From Dicaeum eximium (Eukaryota > Chordata > Aves > Passeriformes > Dicaeidae), in NCBI GenBank assembly GCA_013396995.1, contig VWZP01002541.1, forward strand, positions 386,088-450,087: a stretch of 64,000 nucleotides of DNA, in the 5' to 3' direction. Position numbers and translations under genes: made by a program. The notes under the pieces were generated by a model that saw only the letters and a program-made list of their open reading frames with translations, had not been told where the DNA came from and ran no database searches. Below, one piece after another: positions 1 to 13,030 of the stretch (its first letter is position 1; each line of letters opens with the position of its first letter).

Positions 1-2073
1 AGTTCATTGCTTACGTGAAGAATATTGTTGTTCCAGGAAAATCTTGACCCTTAAGAAATCATTTGGAGATTTATCATTGTCTTCAGTGGGACCAGGATTA
101 TAATTCCTTTTGGTTTACAGGTTCCTCATCATCTCCACTGGAATCTCCATTTCATATCATTATTTCACTCATTCATCTATGAAGATAGAGTTCCAAGTTC
201 TGTCTCAATGACTGGTGAATACTTTTGACCTTTTGATATTTGCTTGCTCTGTAAAGAGGAGATAAAGGTGGAGAAAGACAGTGCCTGATCCCTTCCAGCT
301 GGACCAGATGTATAGGTAGAAAATGATGTTTCTCATTATTTTTGTTTTTCATGTTATCTGCAGCACTTCTTGGCATTTGGGTGTTTTTGATATTGCAGGA
401 GCACCTGGCTTGATTTTACTAAAGCAGGAGTAGTAAAAACTATTTTTGTGCACAGAGGATGGGAAACTTAGCATACATCACTTGCATTTGATATACTGTT
501 AACCTTTAAATTAGGATTACTAAAATACTGTGAAATAAAAGTATCCATGAGTATATGTAAGCATTGTTTTTACACGGGTTATTGTAGATGCTGGAAACAT
601 GGTAGTTACCATTTTTTCTTAATTACCAAACTGTAGACTCTGATCATTCTGGTCCTGAGCTCCTCTCTGGTTAAAATGCATTTTTTGCTTTTGTGTTTCT
701 CAGCCCAGGCCGTCAAAGCACTGTGTTTCAGATATAGGATATTGATAACTGAGTGAGCTTTTTAATCATGAAGGTTTTATTTGAAAGCTGGCTGTGGAAC
801 AGCGATATAACTTTAAATGTATGGAAGAGATCTCTCTGCTTTCTAACATTAAAAGGCAAAATGCTGTACAAATGCTAAATTACCATTTTGTTAGCTTAAA
901 ATGTATAGATTTTACAATTCAGTCTTAGTCATTTTATAACCTTGTACATTTTGTAATTGCCAGCTAGCCTGCCACCTGCTCTCTTCTGCCTTGGATCTTC
1001 CCACATCTGTGCTGCTTTGAAATTTGAGTATGCTTTTCCATTACTAGCAAATAATGTGGTTCTTGTTCTAATCAGATGTCATATGACAGATTACCTGAAT
1101 ACAGTTTCCAGGCTTTTAAAAAATGTTAATTTCTTAAGCAAGCAGTTTGTATCTTAGTAGGATTAAGGTGCTGTGTAAACCAGATGTTTTAATAAATTGG
1201 TTTTTGAGGGAAAGGTTTATTCTGTTCTGGTGGGCAGCTTGAGGTCATCTAGTTTTGAAATAATTTATTTTCTCTTTCTAAGCAATGAAGCAAATATGTT
1301 ACTTGAAAAGTGTGTCTGGATTCTAATGCTCTTTTATTCTTAGGACAGGTACAAATAAGCAGCTAGCAGTCTGAGATTGCTCATAGTGTGAGCTGCTGGC
1401 CCTGAATCCTGACTCAGAAGGGTTCCTGTAGGTCCAGAAAGTAAATCTCTCTGTGTTCCCAGTGAATTTAAGGCTCTGTATTGAGACTGCCAGCAACCAT
1501 ACATTTTAGTGTCAGTTATGAAGCTATTCACTGTTGCTAGTCAAAGTTCATAATACATTTTAACCTCAGCTCCAAATTCTCATCAAATGGTGATGACTTT
1601 GAGTCACTATTGATCTGGGCCATATTGAATTTAGTAACCCTGAGGTGAAAATCTCAGTATTCTATTACCAAACTCTCAAAATGTAGTGTTACTGAAAAAA
1701 TGCTTCATTTAAAAAAAATAAAATAAAATCTGCATTAGAGTGTTACTGAAAGTGTTAAGAGTTCAGAGTTTCCCAGGGATTTTTATGCTTAGTGTCACTG
1801 CAAAAATTGCAGACTCAACCTGAGCAGAATATTGGGGTTTGTATGTTAAAAAAACTCTACAGTTTATATTGCACAGGATACTTCTGCAGTTGGCATATTT
1901 ATATTAGAGTTACTACTATTAACAAAGAATTATACACATGCTTTTAAAAATAATTGTTTAAATCTACCTATTTTCTTTACCTCCTCTCTGAGGTCAATGG
2001 ACAGATATGGAACAATACATATAGTTTTCTTCTGTGCAATGAAATTCTAGTGATGAAATATTGGTAAGTTAGA

Positions 2074-3284
2074 GTGATAGAATCATCTAGGTTTGAAAAG
2101 ACCTCTCAAGATCATCAAGTCCATCTCAGCACCACCATATTCAACACTAAGCCAAGTCTAAGTGCCACATCTGTGAGTCTTTCAGAAACTTTCAAGAACA
2201 GTGATTCCACTGCTTCCCTGGGTGGCCTATTCTAATCTTGACCACTCTTTTAGTGAAGAAATTTTTCCTAGTATCCAATCTAAAACTCCTGTGATGCAGT
2301 TTGAGGTAATTTTCTCTTGTCCTAGTGCTTGTTATCAAATCTACCCTGAGCCCTCTTTTCTCCAGGCTAAACATCCCCAGCTCTCTCAGCTGTTTCTCAT
2401 CAGACTTGTGCTCCAGACCCTTCACCAGCTCCATTGGCTTTCCCTGGACTCTCTCCAGCACATCGGTGTCCTTTTGGAATTGAGGGGCACAGAACTGAAC
2501 CCAGGATTCAAGGTGGGGCCTCACCAGTGCTGAGTACAGGGTTATTGGTCACTGCCCTGCTCCTGCTGGCCACTCTGTTGCTGATGCAGGCCAGGATGCC
2601 ATTGGCCTCTTGGCCACCTGGGCACTCGCTGGCTCATGTTCAGCTGCTGTTCAGCACCCCCAGGACCTTTTCCTGCAGGCATCTTTCCTGCCACTCTCCC
2701 CAGCCTGTAGCTGCAGGGCTTGTTGTGACCCAAGGGCAGGGCCAGGCCCTGGCACTTGGCCTTGTTGAACCTCAGCCCTCTGGCCTCTCCCCCTCAGTGC
2801 AGCCTGTCCAGATCCCCCTGCAGAGCCTTCCTGCCCTCCTGCACATCAGCACTCCCACCCAACTCTGTGTGTCTGCAAAGTGACTGGGGGTGCCCTGGAT
2901 CCCCTCATGTGGATCATTGGTAAAGATCTGAAACAGAACTGGTGCCAGCACTGAGCCCTGGGGACACCACTGGATGTAATTCCATTCACCAGCACCCTCT
3001 GGGCCTGGCCATCCCAACAGTTTCCCACCCAGCCAGCCATGAGCAGCCAGTTCCTGCAGGAGATGCTGTGGGAAATGGTGGCAAAGGCTTCCTGAAGTCC
3101 AGGTAGGCACAGCTACAGCCTTTCACTCATCCACTAGAAAGGTCACCCTGTCTCAGAAGGAGATCAGGTCAGTCAAGCAGGACCTGCCTTTCACAAACCT
3201 GTGCTGGCTGGTCCTGGTCCCCTGGTTTTCCTGCATGTACAATGGCTCTCAGGAGGATCTGCTCCATGACCTTCCATGGCACCC
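2074..3284 (-). mobile_element. CR1 LINE, 5'-truncated copy 1
   Basis: This is a CR1 non-LTR retrotransposon whose sense strand is the - strand. Its 3' end lies at the left, where the sequence begins with the reverse complement of the typical CR1 terminal motif (TGATAGAATCAT near 2074). Reading the - strand from 3110 gives a decayed reverse-transcriptase C-terminal segment, including a PQGSVLAPVLFQIF-like stretch where CR1 has PQGSVLGPVLFNIF, and a damaged FADD catalytic box (FAD then T). Frame breaks separate the blocks, so it is not intact. It is about 1.2 kb against more than 4 kb for a full element. Similarity to the second copy at 19126-20816 stops near 3284, which marks the 5' truncation. 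It lies antisense to the host gene. Confidence 0.9.
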
Positions 3285-6200
3285 AGAGAGAGTGTGGAGA
3301 AGGCATCCTTTTGTTACAAGTTATGTTGTTGATGTAGAGAACAGGATATACCAGTAAAATAGCTTGACACCTTGGTTATTCTAAAATGTTTATGTATTTA
3401 CATATTAGTGATTTTATTCCTCTTCCTCTTTGCTAGCCACTAACTCAGTCAGCCTAATGAACAGAAGGAAACCAGAAAGATTTTTTTCAAGCATTATAAC
3501 TGACAGCCAGGTTTTTGTTGGTTTTCTGGCTAACTTGTTTCTCTATGTGACTGTTGAACCAGAGCAGTCTATTTCTAGGAAATCAGTGTACTTAGCATAT
3601 TTCTATCCAGTTGGTGTAGTTTTTGTTTAGAAACAATAATTTTATTTAATTTTATGTACTCTTTGAGTCATCTTTCCTGAAATGCAGACAATAACCTTCT
3701 TTTCAGGCTTCTATCTTGAGTATTTAAGCCTCTAAGTACTTTACTTTGGACTTTAATAGCTTTAAGGAAAGAATAAGTGTGATTCTAAAAAAATATTATT
3801 TTTAATTACTGAGTTTTCCTTGGAGAGGATGACCCACATATTTAAATCTAGAATAAGGCTTGTCTGCTTTTGAGCTATGAATATCAAATCATTAGGGTCA
3901 GGAATCTAATTTAATCTGCTGTATTAAACATGCAAGGCTTTTTAGTCCTCAGGTTTTCTTAAGGAAGAATAAAAATTATAAGATGATGATATATTCTTTA
4001 ACTAGCATTTCAAGTTGGTGATTTTAGTGTTATGGCAGATATACATCAAAGAAAAATTTGTCTTTGTAAACACATAATGAAGTATTTAATTTCTTCTAGC
4101 ACTGGATTTAGAGAAAATAGTTTTTCTGACTGAGACAAATGCTGCAAGTAGTAAGTAAACCAAGAGTTACAGAGTTTTGCCTGAAATAGGTCATGAATAT
4201 GTAAAGACTGTGAATAAACACAAACTGAATAGCTGCTATGTAAGTATGTGTAATTTATGTATTTTCTTTTTTTGCCTTTCTCTCTTTGACCTTTAGTTAG
4301 GTTAGGTTAACAAAGCATAGGAAACTTTATTTCTTTCTTTATTCTTGTATTTATAGAAAGTAATGGTGTTTTGTTAGAATAAAGATAATTCAATAATATC
4401 CTGCTTTCAAATATATCATGCTCAGGCCAGCTAGAACTGCAAGCAAGAAAGTCATGCTATGAACATTTAAAGATAATATTAAAATTTATCTAAATGATAT
4501 AGAGAAATTATTTGATATGACAGCCAGAAAAAGAAGGGGGTTTGGAAATGGTAGGCTTCACAGCACAACCAAAATTCAGTCTAGATTGCAAAGGAAACAA
4601 AGAGCCAAAATATGTATTTCCCTAAGGACATTTCCTAAAGATAGTAACAATATGTTATATAAACATTTATTCAGTAGTTAAAAACATAAATCAGCCATGC
4701 ATATGTGTTGAATTAAGGCAGTACAGTTGACATTTGCCTGATATTTCCTGATTTTGATAGAGTTTTCAAACTTTCCTTCTAATTAAATATAGTAGCATGG
4801 GTTCTTGTCTTGTACAGACAAGAAGAGTAATACATGGATTTCAACACCATGCTATAGATGCTGTAGTGTCAAAGTTTAGCTTTCAGTAGTTTTCCAACTG
4901 AATCTGTGTTCCAGAAGAAGTGATTGATGTGACTTGCTGCCATAATTCAATCTGACTAGCTTCACACATGTACTTTCAGTATGTAGTCCTGTTTTTTGAG
5001 TCTGTCAAAAGTCTTTGGAAGTCTTGAGTCTTTGAAAACTACCAAAGAGCTCCAGTTGATTATGCAAAGTATTAACCTTTGTGGGGAAAAACACAGAGTT
5101 TTTAAAATGCAACTCTGTTTCTGCACTGGGCAGTACTATAATCTCAGTTCAGGCCTGGATCCAGATTAGGGCTGTGCAGTTTTTTGCATTAACTTCTTTA
5201 TTTCTGGTTGGACTTGTTAATCTGCCTCAGGTCTCAAGTTCTGTTGCACTTCTGGGATTGACATGGTAGTTGTCTATCACAAAAAAACCACGGTAGTTGA
5301 CAGAAGAAAAACCTCATTCCTGTGAGGAGAAACTGGAAATTGATCTTTCCCAGTCAATCCTTGAAAATCTGACTTTTGTCATTGTTGGTGTCTCTTCTGT
5401 CCTGAAGGTCATATCCGTTTGACATAAATTTGCAAGAAATTGTGCAGTGATTTTGTAATTACTAGCTTTTGTTGCACCGGTTTTGTTTTCCTCTCAGCCT
5501 GGGAGAGATGTAGAAAAACATCTGATGGGATTGCTCTGATTTAGCCCAGTTGGAGTCAGGGGTGCTGGAAATCCTAGTTTTCCTAGGTAGAGTTCCCTCA
5601 CTCACTTCCGAAAACAAAGTCACTCCTATCTCAACTACAAAAGGAGGAGTAAAGAAGCAGAAGGGAGTAGTTTTACATATCAGGGGTAGGAGCTGGAAGA
5701 AGATGTGAAAGCTGGTTAATCACTGTGACCTTGCCCCACTTGTCTGCCTATCCAAGAGAAGGGAGAGAGCAATTCAACAATCCCTGTATCCTCACAATTT
5801 TGGCATCAAATGAGAGGCAAGGATGTTAAATATCCCTGAAATGGGATTTTCACAGGATCCACACCTTAGGGATCAGAAAGAATTTGCAGTTTATAGCACT
5901 GACTTCTGTAGTTCAATTCACTGCTGCTCTTCTTGGCTTTTTAACATGATTTTGAAAAGTGCAAACTGTTGCAAAATAGTTACTTACTTTTCTTCGTATG
6001 ACTTTAGCTATCTTTAAGTTGAAGAAGGAAGTTCGCTTCAAATAAATCCAGTTTTAATTTATAAGTATAAATCCATAGCGATGTTTCTATATCATATTTT
6101 TCACACAAGCCAATTAAAATCTGGTTAGATTCAGCATCTTACCTTCCTTCACAATGCATAGTGCTGCTGCTTTCCTTTCCTTTTCTTCCTGGGGCCATGA

Positions 6201-6574
6201 CTATAGTGAGGTTTGGTCAAATTTATTTATAGAAATTACCCAGAAACTATAATCTATGGTAAACTCCAATTACGAAAAATGACCTGAACGGTGTGAGAGA
6301 TGTTTGGCTTTTGTTGTCATAGTAAAGATAAATATGTAATCCTGCCTTGCTAAGGAACAATTTAGTACTTCTGACATAAGCAGTATGTCACTTCAGAATT
6401 TTCAGAGAATCTCAATCCAGTTAATTAGCCATTTTCTGTATGCGTTTTGTCAGGCAGGATGCAGTCTTGAAAAGATCACCTTTAGTCTTCAACCTCTTAG
6501 TTCAGCACACTTGAGCATGCAATTGCATTCCATTTAAAGGAATAGGATTTGTGTTCGTAACCTGTAGCAGTGTG

Positions 6575-7020
6575 CTTCTTGTTGACAGGGTGACCAAATT
6601 ACAATAGAATTTCCAGGTACTCTTTGTCTCCTAAAAAAGGCAAAAACTCCAGAAACTTCTCTCCAAATTCGGTACTAGGGACACCTCATAAGACTCTTTG
6701 CCCCTCACCTCAAACTTGGGGCTGTCCAATTAGACCAGAGCCAAAAAGTCCCGCCTGGGCCATTAAGTAGAAAAGGGACAGAACAAAAGATTTAATCGCT
6801 TTTGTGGGGTGCTTAGCAGGTGCAAGGACCTCTTGCTCTGGCACGGCTTTTCTCTGTAAGGAGATTGTTATTTTGTTTCTTATTAAACCTTTTTTCTGTT
6901 TCAAACATTGCCACAAGAGCCTCCTGCTCATTTTTATAGCCATCCGGGTAGCTGGGCTATCCCGGGGATGAAGGAGTCCCTCTGAGCTCATAAGACCTGG
7001 CTCAGGGAGACACTCTTCAG
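6575..7020 (+). mobile_element. Solo-LTR-like sequence, probable endogenous retrovirus remnant
   Basis: This block is richer in G and C than its surroundings and is laid out like a retroviral LTR on the + strand. It has a candidate TGT start near 6579, an ATTAAA polyadenylation-type signal at 6882-6887 followed by a T-rich stretch, and a U5-like segment ending in GGGAGACA near 7013. The phrase 'gccacaagagcctcctgctc' at about 6910-6929 resembles the R/U5 region of avian ERV LTRs as I remember them. I could not identify matching target-site duplications, and no gag, pol or env coding sequence lies nearby. If it is an LTR it is a solo or partial one. Family assignment needs a repeat library. Confidence 0.45.
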
Positions 7021-10000
7021 TAACCATTCTTATAAAATGCTGCTGGATAATATATTACTTATCCAAACCTGCAAAAGAGGAGAGCGCTCTTAAAAGTGGC
7101 ACAATATGAGAAATGGTACATTGTAGTGAGGTTAGTTTATCATATTAGTGATGTCACTTTCTATATAGAATTTCCAAAATGCAGAATTTTCTTAATACGA
7201 CTTGAGATGCAAATTGTGAAGGAGTGCATGTTCTTGCATCATTTGCAATTGAGTACTGTGGAAAGTTTGTGGTTTTTTGCAGCCCTCAGACTTTCACAAA
7301 GTAAGCATGCATTTACAGTGTGCATTTACCTGATGTGTTGTATAGCATCAGATTTTTTTACACAGACCTCTATAAGGAGTGTCAGCATTCTAACCATCCA
7401 AAGGTCTCCTAGTGGTATTCTTTTTAATCATAAAGTAAACTGTGTGCCTGGGTTTGCTTTTTTCTAAGAAACATCCAAACATGAACACGGAAAACATAAT
7501 ACTTCCATTTTTACAATTTACTCAGTGATATTTGTAATTCACATTGGAAATCTGGATTGGAATAGGTCTAGAAAGAAAATATATCATTAGAGGATCTAGG
7601 TTTGTAACTTCCAGTGTATGAGTGTGTTTCAGGGGTTTTTTTTAATGATACTGAGCTCAGTGACTGGATATATACCAGTAACTGCAATATAGCACTGCCT
7701 TGGACTTTTTAAAATTGTCCTGGGTCAGAAAACTTGCCTGGTAATGAGAAAGTGAGTGCAGGAAGAATGAGACTGACGTTAATGGTACATTTTCAAATGG
7801 CCACAAATTATGGGAAGGAAAATCTGTGCATATGAATAAAAGGCTACCTTTGATTTTTAATTAGCCCAAAATTTGTGGTTATATTTGGGAATTTGACAGG
7901 CAGGTTCACTGTTTATATGTTTTAACTAGTTTTACTAGTGTTTCCTTTATTTTCAATTATATGTATTTCATGACAACTAACAATTTTGAATTTTGGGAAG
8001 TTTTTGGCAGTGCTCTGCTTGAGGTTGTCATGACAGATCTTTGGACATCCTGTCCCTTTGTAGAAGGGTGCTGAATTTTTCCTTTGGATTTTCGTATACT
8101 GATAGACCTGAGTCATAGTTTTATAGTACTGGATTCCACAGTATGTCTACACACTTTGGGCATGCAAAGTACCTCCTGCATTTGAGTTAAAAATTAAGAG
8201 ATCAGAATATTCAGGCTGGTTTAGGGCATTAGAGCAAGATAGCCCTGCTAGTAAAAGTGTTTAGTTGCATTTGATGTGAAAAGAAGAACATTATTTAGAC
8301 ATTATCTATGGTGGTGAAATACTTCAGAGGGAAACAGTTAAAACTATATTTGAAGGAAGTCAAGGGCCTCAAAAAGCCCCCTGATTGTGGATAAGCTTTT
8401 TAAGATGAATGAAGGTAAGAGAAATATGTTGCCAGCAACAGACCAATGTTAAAAAAAAAAAAAAAACTGAGAAAACCAAACAAATCCAAATGTTATTGAG
8501 GTAAGATCTTTATCTTATGATAAATTGTGCAAGGAAGCCTGACAGAAAAGCTGAACAAAGGATAGAAGAGGGAGAAGAGGACAGCACTGCAGGGCAGTCA
8601 GCAGGATTAGCTGTGTAATGGTATCTTGTTCATTATGACCCCATCACAGGACAGTTTAGTGTATTGAATGGTATTTAAATACCATATGTTAATGTTTTCA
8701 GAATACCCATAACATGCTATGTTGTACTGAAGTTGATAAAATAAGAGTTTACAGCCTGATGCTGTAAAATATTTGACACTTTCATAAGTCAAATAATAAC
8801 CTTGCAAGGAAAAACACTCCTTATTAGTGAGGACTAATCATATGTTTTAATGTATCTGCATGCCCTTGGGCTTGTCTTCTACAGTGAATTTAGCATGGCT
8901 AAAGATTTTTAATGTGTCAAGTAATTATGAAATAAGCTGCCATTTGCAATCTGTTGAGGCTTACTACCCTACGAACTTATTGAAGTTTATGAAATTTACA
9001 AAATTCTGAAGAATTAATTGACCTATGTATTATAGAAGATTTTCAATTCCATGTTTTCTAGCAAATGGAAATACTCTTCAAACTGCATTTAAGAATCCAA
9101 ATAGAGTGGTGTTTGAGAAAGAATGAAATGAAAAACATTTATTCCCTTTCTTTTGGAATTTGTCTCCACATTAATGTATCACAGGCCAAACCTAATTACC
9201 TATTCAACCTATATTTTATTTGATCTACATGCCTGAGTGTCCTACAATCAAATTTACTGAAGAGCTTCTCACTTTTTTCTGCATTAAAACAATTGCCTTG
9301 AAGCAGCTAACAATTAAAAAATAAATGAGTTAACACTTTCTGCTAAGTGCTATCATTTAAGTTGTAATATGCAATTAAAAACTACATTTTAATTTCTGTT
9401 CAATTACATTGACTTAAATAGTAATTTTAGTGTTATAGTTATGAACCATTTAATTGTGACATTTTTCCTCTGGCATGCATGATGCAAAAGTAGATTTGAT
9501 TTTGAGAATGTGGGAAGAAGCAACCTTTTTCCCCTCATGGTTTGCTGTAATGACAAAAAGAAAAAGACAGAATTACCTGGGCATTGTGTAAATATGATGG
9601 AACAATTTAATTTCAAAAGCCATAAAAATATGTTGTGATTCAAATTATTTTTCATGTTTTAAAAACCATTTCATAGAAAGAATACTCAGATTGCATTATG
9701 GTAATATAGATGGGTATTTGAAACATCTGTGCATGTACTTGGTCATGTTAACAGCTATAGGTTAAAGAAAGCTTTGTAGACCAAAGCCTGGTAGAATCTG
9801 AAGTGTGAAAAATCACATTGTAGAGCAGTGGCCTTTTTCAGGTGTGTATTGCTAGAGACAGATGCTTTACTACTTTGGCTTTAGCTCCTTCTCTTAAAAA
9901 GAAAACTGCTCATGTGTTGATGCATTGCAAACAGCTAGTTAACACATTTTTATGTTAATGCTAGAGAGAACTTGCTATGGAACAGGGTCCTTATCAGAAT

Positions 10001-10224
10001 GGATTAAGATTTTCTTTTCCCCTCTGAACCCTCCAGGTACTTTTAGCGTGCTGAAAATCACATTGGAGCATTTTCTAATGTCCAGAATAAACTTCTGCCA
10101 GGTCCTTACCCAGCCACTCTTTCACTCCTTATTCTCAACACAACTGGCTGAGAAAATAAGATTTAAAAGCTCATGGTTGAAGTAAAGGTATGGAGATCAA
10201 GTAATCCATTGGTGGCACAGACAA

Positions 10225-10800
10225 AATAGACTTGACTTGGGAAAAATTTAATTTATTGTTAGGTAAAATAGAGTTGGATTGTGAGAAATCAAGACAAAAC
10301 CTAGAACACCTTTCTCCCACTCCCCTTGAAGTCGAAGGCTCAACTTTACTCCTTTCCCAATTCTTCTCCCTCCTCCCTGCTCCCAGTGTCCCAGAGGGTT
10401 GGGGTAGGGAGCATTTGGTCAGTCTCTAACAGTTCCTCACTGCCACTCCTTCCTTCTCACACCTTTTCCTGCCTCCACAGGCTGCAGCAGAGTCCCTGCT
10501 CCAGCAGGATCTGTTCCACAGGCTGCCAGGGAGTCTCTGCCCTCCTCTGACCTTGGTGCCTGCAGGGCTGTTCCTCACACTTCCCCTCACTCTGCTGGGC
10601 ACCACTTTGTCCATTCCTAAATGTAGTGCCACCAGAGGTTCCCAGAGGTGCCACCAGCTTGGCTCATGGGCTCCGCTGAGTCCTGCAGTGCATCTGTAGT
10701 GCCCAACACAGGACAGCCCCTCACCTCCTTTCAGAGAGGCTGCCTTGGCTACCAAAATTCTGCCCACAGTCAGCTGATACAAAATTCTCACTTTTTCTAT
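10225..10800. mobile_element. LTR-type avian interspersed repeat, internally deleted
   Basis: A composition shift near 10225 leads into a block that resembles a widespread avian LTR-type repeat. It has an A/T-rich head with a 'taatttattg' motif, then a C/T-rich segment (about 10300-10390), then text rich in 'ctccagcagg' and 'ctgcagggctgttcctcacac' motifs. It closes with a 'gctaccaaaattctgcc' tail near 10745-10765. The usual tandem block of 'gctccagcgtggg'-like units seems largely missing. Recognition is from memory of the repeat's style, so the family name and exact edges are uncertain. Two open frames of 65-125 codons overlap it, but they are by-products of the C-rich composition. Confidence 0.5.
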
Positions 10801-11693
10801 CATATTTCTAAAGATTTTTGCAATGAACTACTAAGTGTGATGTAGGTGATGTAGCTTTAACCATATTACTTCATATCAATGACTAGGCATTAATAAGTCA
10901 TTGTTTTTGAACACTTTTAGCTCTGTTCACAAGAAAATATTTTTATTAAAGTAATATAAAGTTGTTTTTGAGATATTCTTATTCTGCAAAACCTAAGAAT
11001 TACTGCTTAGCTGTGCCTTCCTCTACAGATTATTGATGAAGAACTGGAGCATTTTTAAAGTCATTATTAAAAACTCCTCTTGGCTCTGAATTCTTGAAGT
11101 AGGAATAAATAATGAGTAGGAAAGGAGAAGGAAAATCAACTCTGAATGTTTTTTTTTTCATTTAGAGATTTACATTAAAAAAGGTGTAAAATAAAGAAAA
11201 TCTAGGAATTACTGAAGGGTTGGAAATGGTGTCTACTGATACTTGGAGAGGGACCTTTATGGGAGAAAATACTTCTTATTAAAGGTTTGCTTGGTCTGGG
11301 AGGAAGACAGAGAAAGGCCAGTGGCTAGAAGTGAAAGGCAGAGATGTTGCAATGAATGTAGAATAATAGGACTCATCTTGTGAGTATACAGCATATCTTG
11401 TGCTTCATTTTCAAGTCTCTGTTTGCCACCTTTTCTGTAAGATGACTGATTAATACTGTTTTTCAATTATCTGCCATTTTCTGAATATAGTCATAAATTT
11501 AAAAAATTTAATTCTCCTCATCGTCCCCTGATTTTTGTCTGTCTTTTTGAACACGAATTCTTCAGTCTTAAGGTATGGCTTATTAGGAATACCTTGACAG
11601 CACCAAATAATACTGCTGAAGATGGTAGTGGGAGAACCTCTTATTCATTACAGCTTCCTGCTGAGGTTAAGTAAGATACATGTGGACATATAT

Positions 11694-11717
11694 ACAGAGA
11701 GAGAGAGAGAGAGAGAG
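11694..11717. repeat. (GA)n microsatellite
   Basis: An uninterrupted run of twelve GA dinucleotides lies in the DNAJC1 intron, flanked by 'tatatacA' on the left and 'GGCAAATC' on the right. It is a simple length-variable repeat. Confidence 0.9.
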
Positions 11718-12175
11718 GCAAATCTTAGGAATGAGAGAGCTGAATAGTAATTACTTTTTCACCTGCATTAGCTGTGAAGTGTACTTGTAAGTAAATATTT
11801 TAGTTGTTGTTTCTTAATAGGTGGTAACTAGTTTTGTTTTCCCAAAAATGTATGGGATCTGTTGTATTGGCATTTTATGTTTATGGACATATTTGCATTT
11901 TGGTTTGTAATATGCTTAAACTCTCAGAGTAGAATTTTAGTTTTGTTTTTTTGGATGGAGGGATTGGTTTTTTTGGTTTTTTTGTTTGTTTAAATGCTTA
12001 CAGATAATCGGTTGGCATGCAGTTAGGATGGTTTAACATATAGCTTGAAGGTAAAACAAAATCGCCAAAATTGTGAATAATTAATATGGTAGCCAGAGGA
12101 GGAATCACAAATATAACCATTTTACTGAAATTAAGTTATTCTTGTCTCAGACTAAAAAGTGAAGATAGCTGCTTT

Positions 12176-12191
12176 GGGGGGGGGCGGGGGG
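12176..12191 (+). repeat. G-tract (nine G, C, six G)
   Basis: Fifteen of 16 bases are G, on the coding strand of DNAJC1 inside its intron. It is a low-complexity tract with some potential for G-quadruplex formation, though it lacks four cleanly spaced runs. Confidence 0.85.
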
Positions 12192-12639
12192 TCAGTGTGT
12201 TGAGAAGCTTCAGAAAGGGAATGGCTTATGCAAATCCAAAATAAGGTAAGCCCAAGAACAAAAAATTACAGGTTTTTGTTTTCCCAAGAAATAGAGAAAG
12301 GAATGTTATCAAGGATTTTGGTGAAATACTGGATGATCAAAATATAAAGCAATTTCTAGAAGATGCTAGGGCCAAAAGTCCTTTTCATCCATGTTTACTA
12401 CAAGGAAGTTGCAGACTTTTGAGAAGCTGAAGACAAGGAAGTTGAGACTTTTGACATCATGTATTGAAGACAAGTGAGAAGGGAATGTTTTAGATTGAAG
12501 TGTTCATCTAAGGATGATAAATAACAAATTGCTTGGAACAATGGTCTTCACCATTCGTTGACCTGAAAATAACTCTAATATCAAATCCATTTAATACTGC
12601 TGTTAATATTTTAGCAATTACTTAAATGAGCCTTGAAAT

Positions 12640-13030
12640 GAAAGATAGAAATAGGATACCAATTTTTAAGCTTGCTTGAGGATTCTGGGAAGTACAGACT
12701 GGTTAGCATGAATTCCATACTGGGTAATTTTTTGAAGTTATGAAATGAATGGTACTATTAGGAGTGCCAATTTAAAAATAATAGTAAGAAGTCAGTGTGA
12801 ATTTAAAGAAAAGTTACGCCTTACTATTAGAGCTTTACAATGCACTTGGATTTTATAAAGGTTTTGACAGGTTCTGTCAGCAAGACTTCTTATAGTAACA
12901 AAGTAATGTTAAGATGGAAAGGAAAATCTTTAGAGTAATGCTTGTCAAGAACAGGAAACAGATACATTTTTGTTATTGCAAAATGTCACTAGAGGAGTTT
13001 CATACAAATCTGCAAGGATCTCTTCAGTAC
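12640..13030 (+). mobile_element. Decayed CR1 LINE fragment A (reverse-transcriptase part)
   Basis: This is an old, heavily mutated CR1 piece in + orientation. Three landmarks occur in the order expected of CR1 reverse transcriptase. First, 'cagactggttagcatgaa' (about 12697) corresponds to the YRPVSL block. Second, 'cacttggattttataaagg' (about 12843) corresponds to the YLDFSKAFD block. Third, 'ggagtttcatacaaatctg' (about 12995) corresponds to the SGVPQGSVLG block. All are full of substitutions and frame breaks. Sense orientation matches DNAJC1. Confidence 0.5.

Noticed and set aside
2192..3110. Open frames of 110-149 codons on both strands
   Set aside because: They lie inside CR1 copy 1. The - strand frames are broken reverse-transcriptase pieces and the + strand ones are antisense by-products.
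10326..10845. Frames of 65-125 codons in a GC-richer block
   Set aside because: They overlap an LTR-type repeat; the composition explains the lack of stops.
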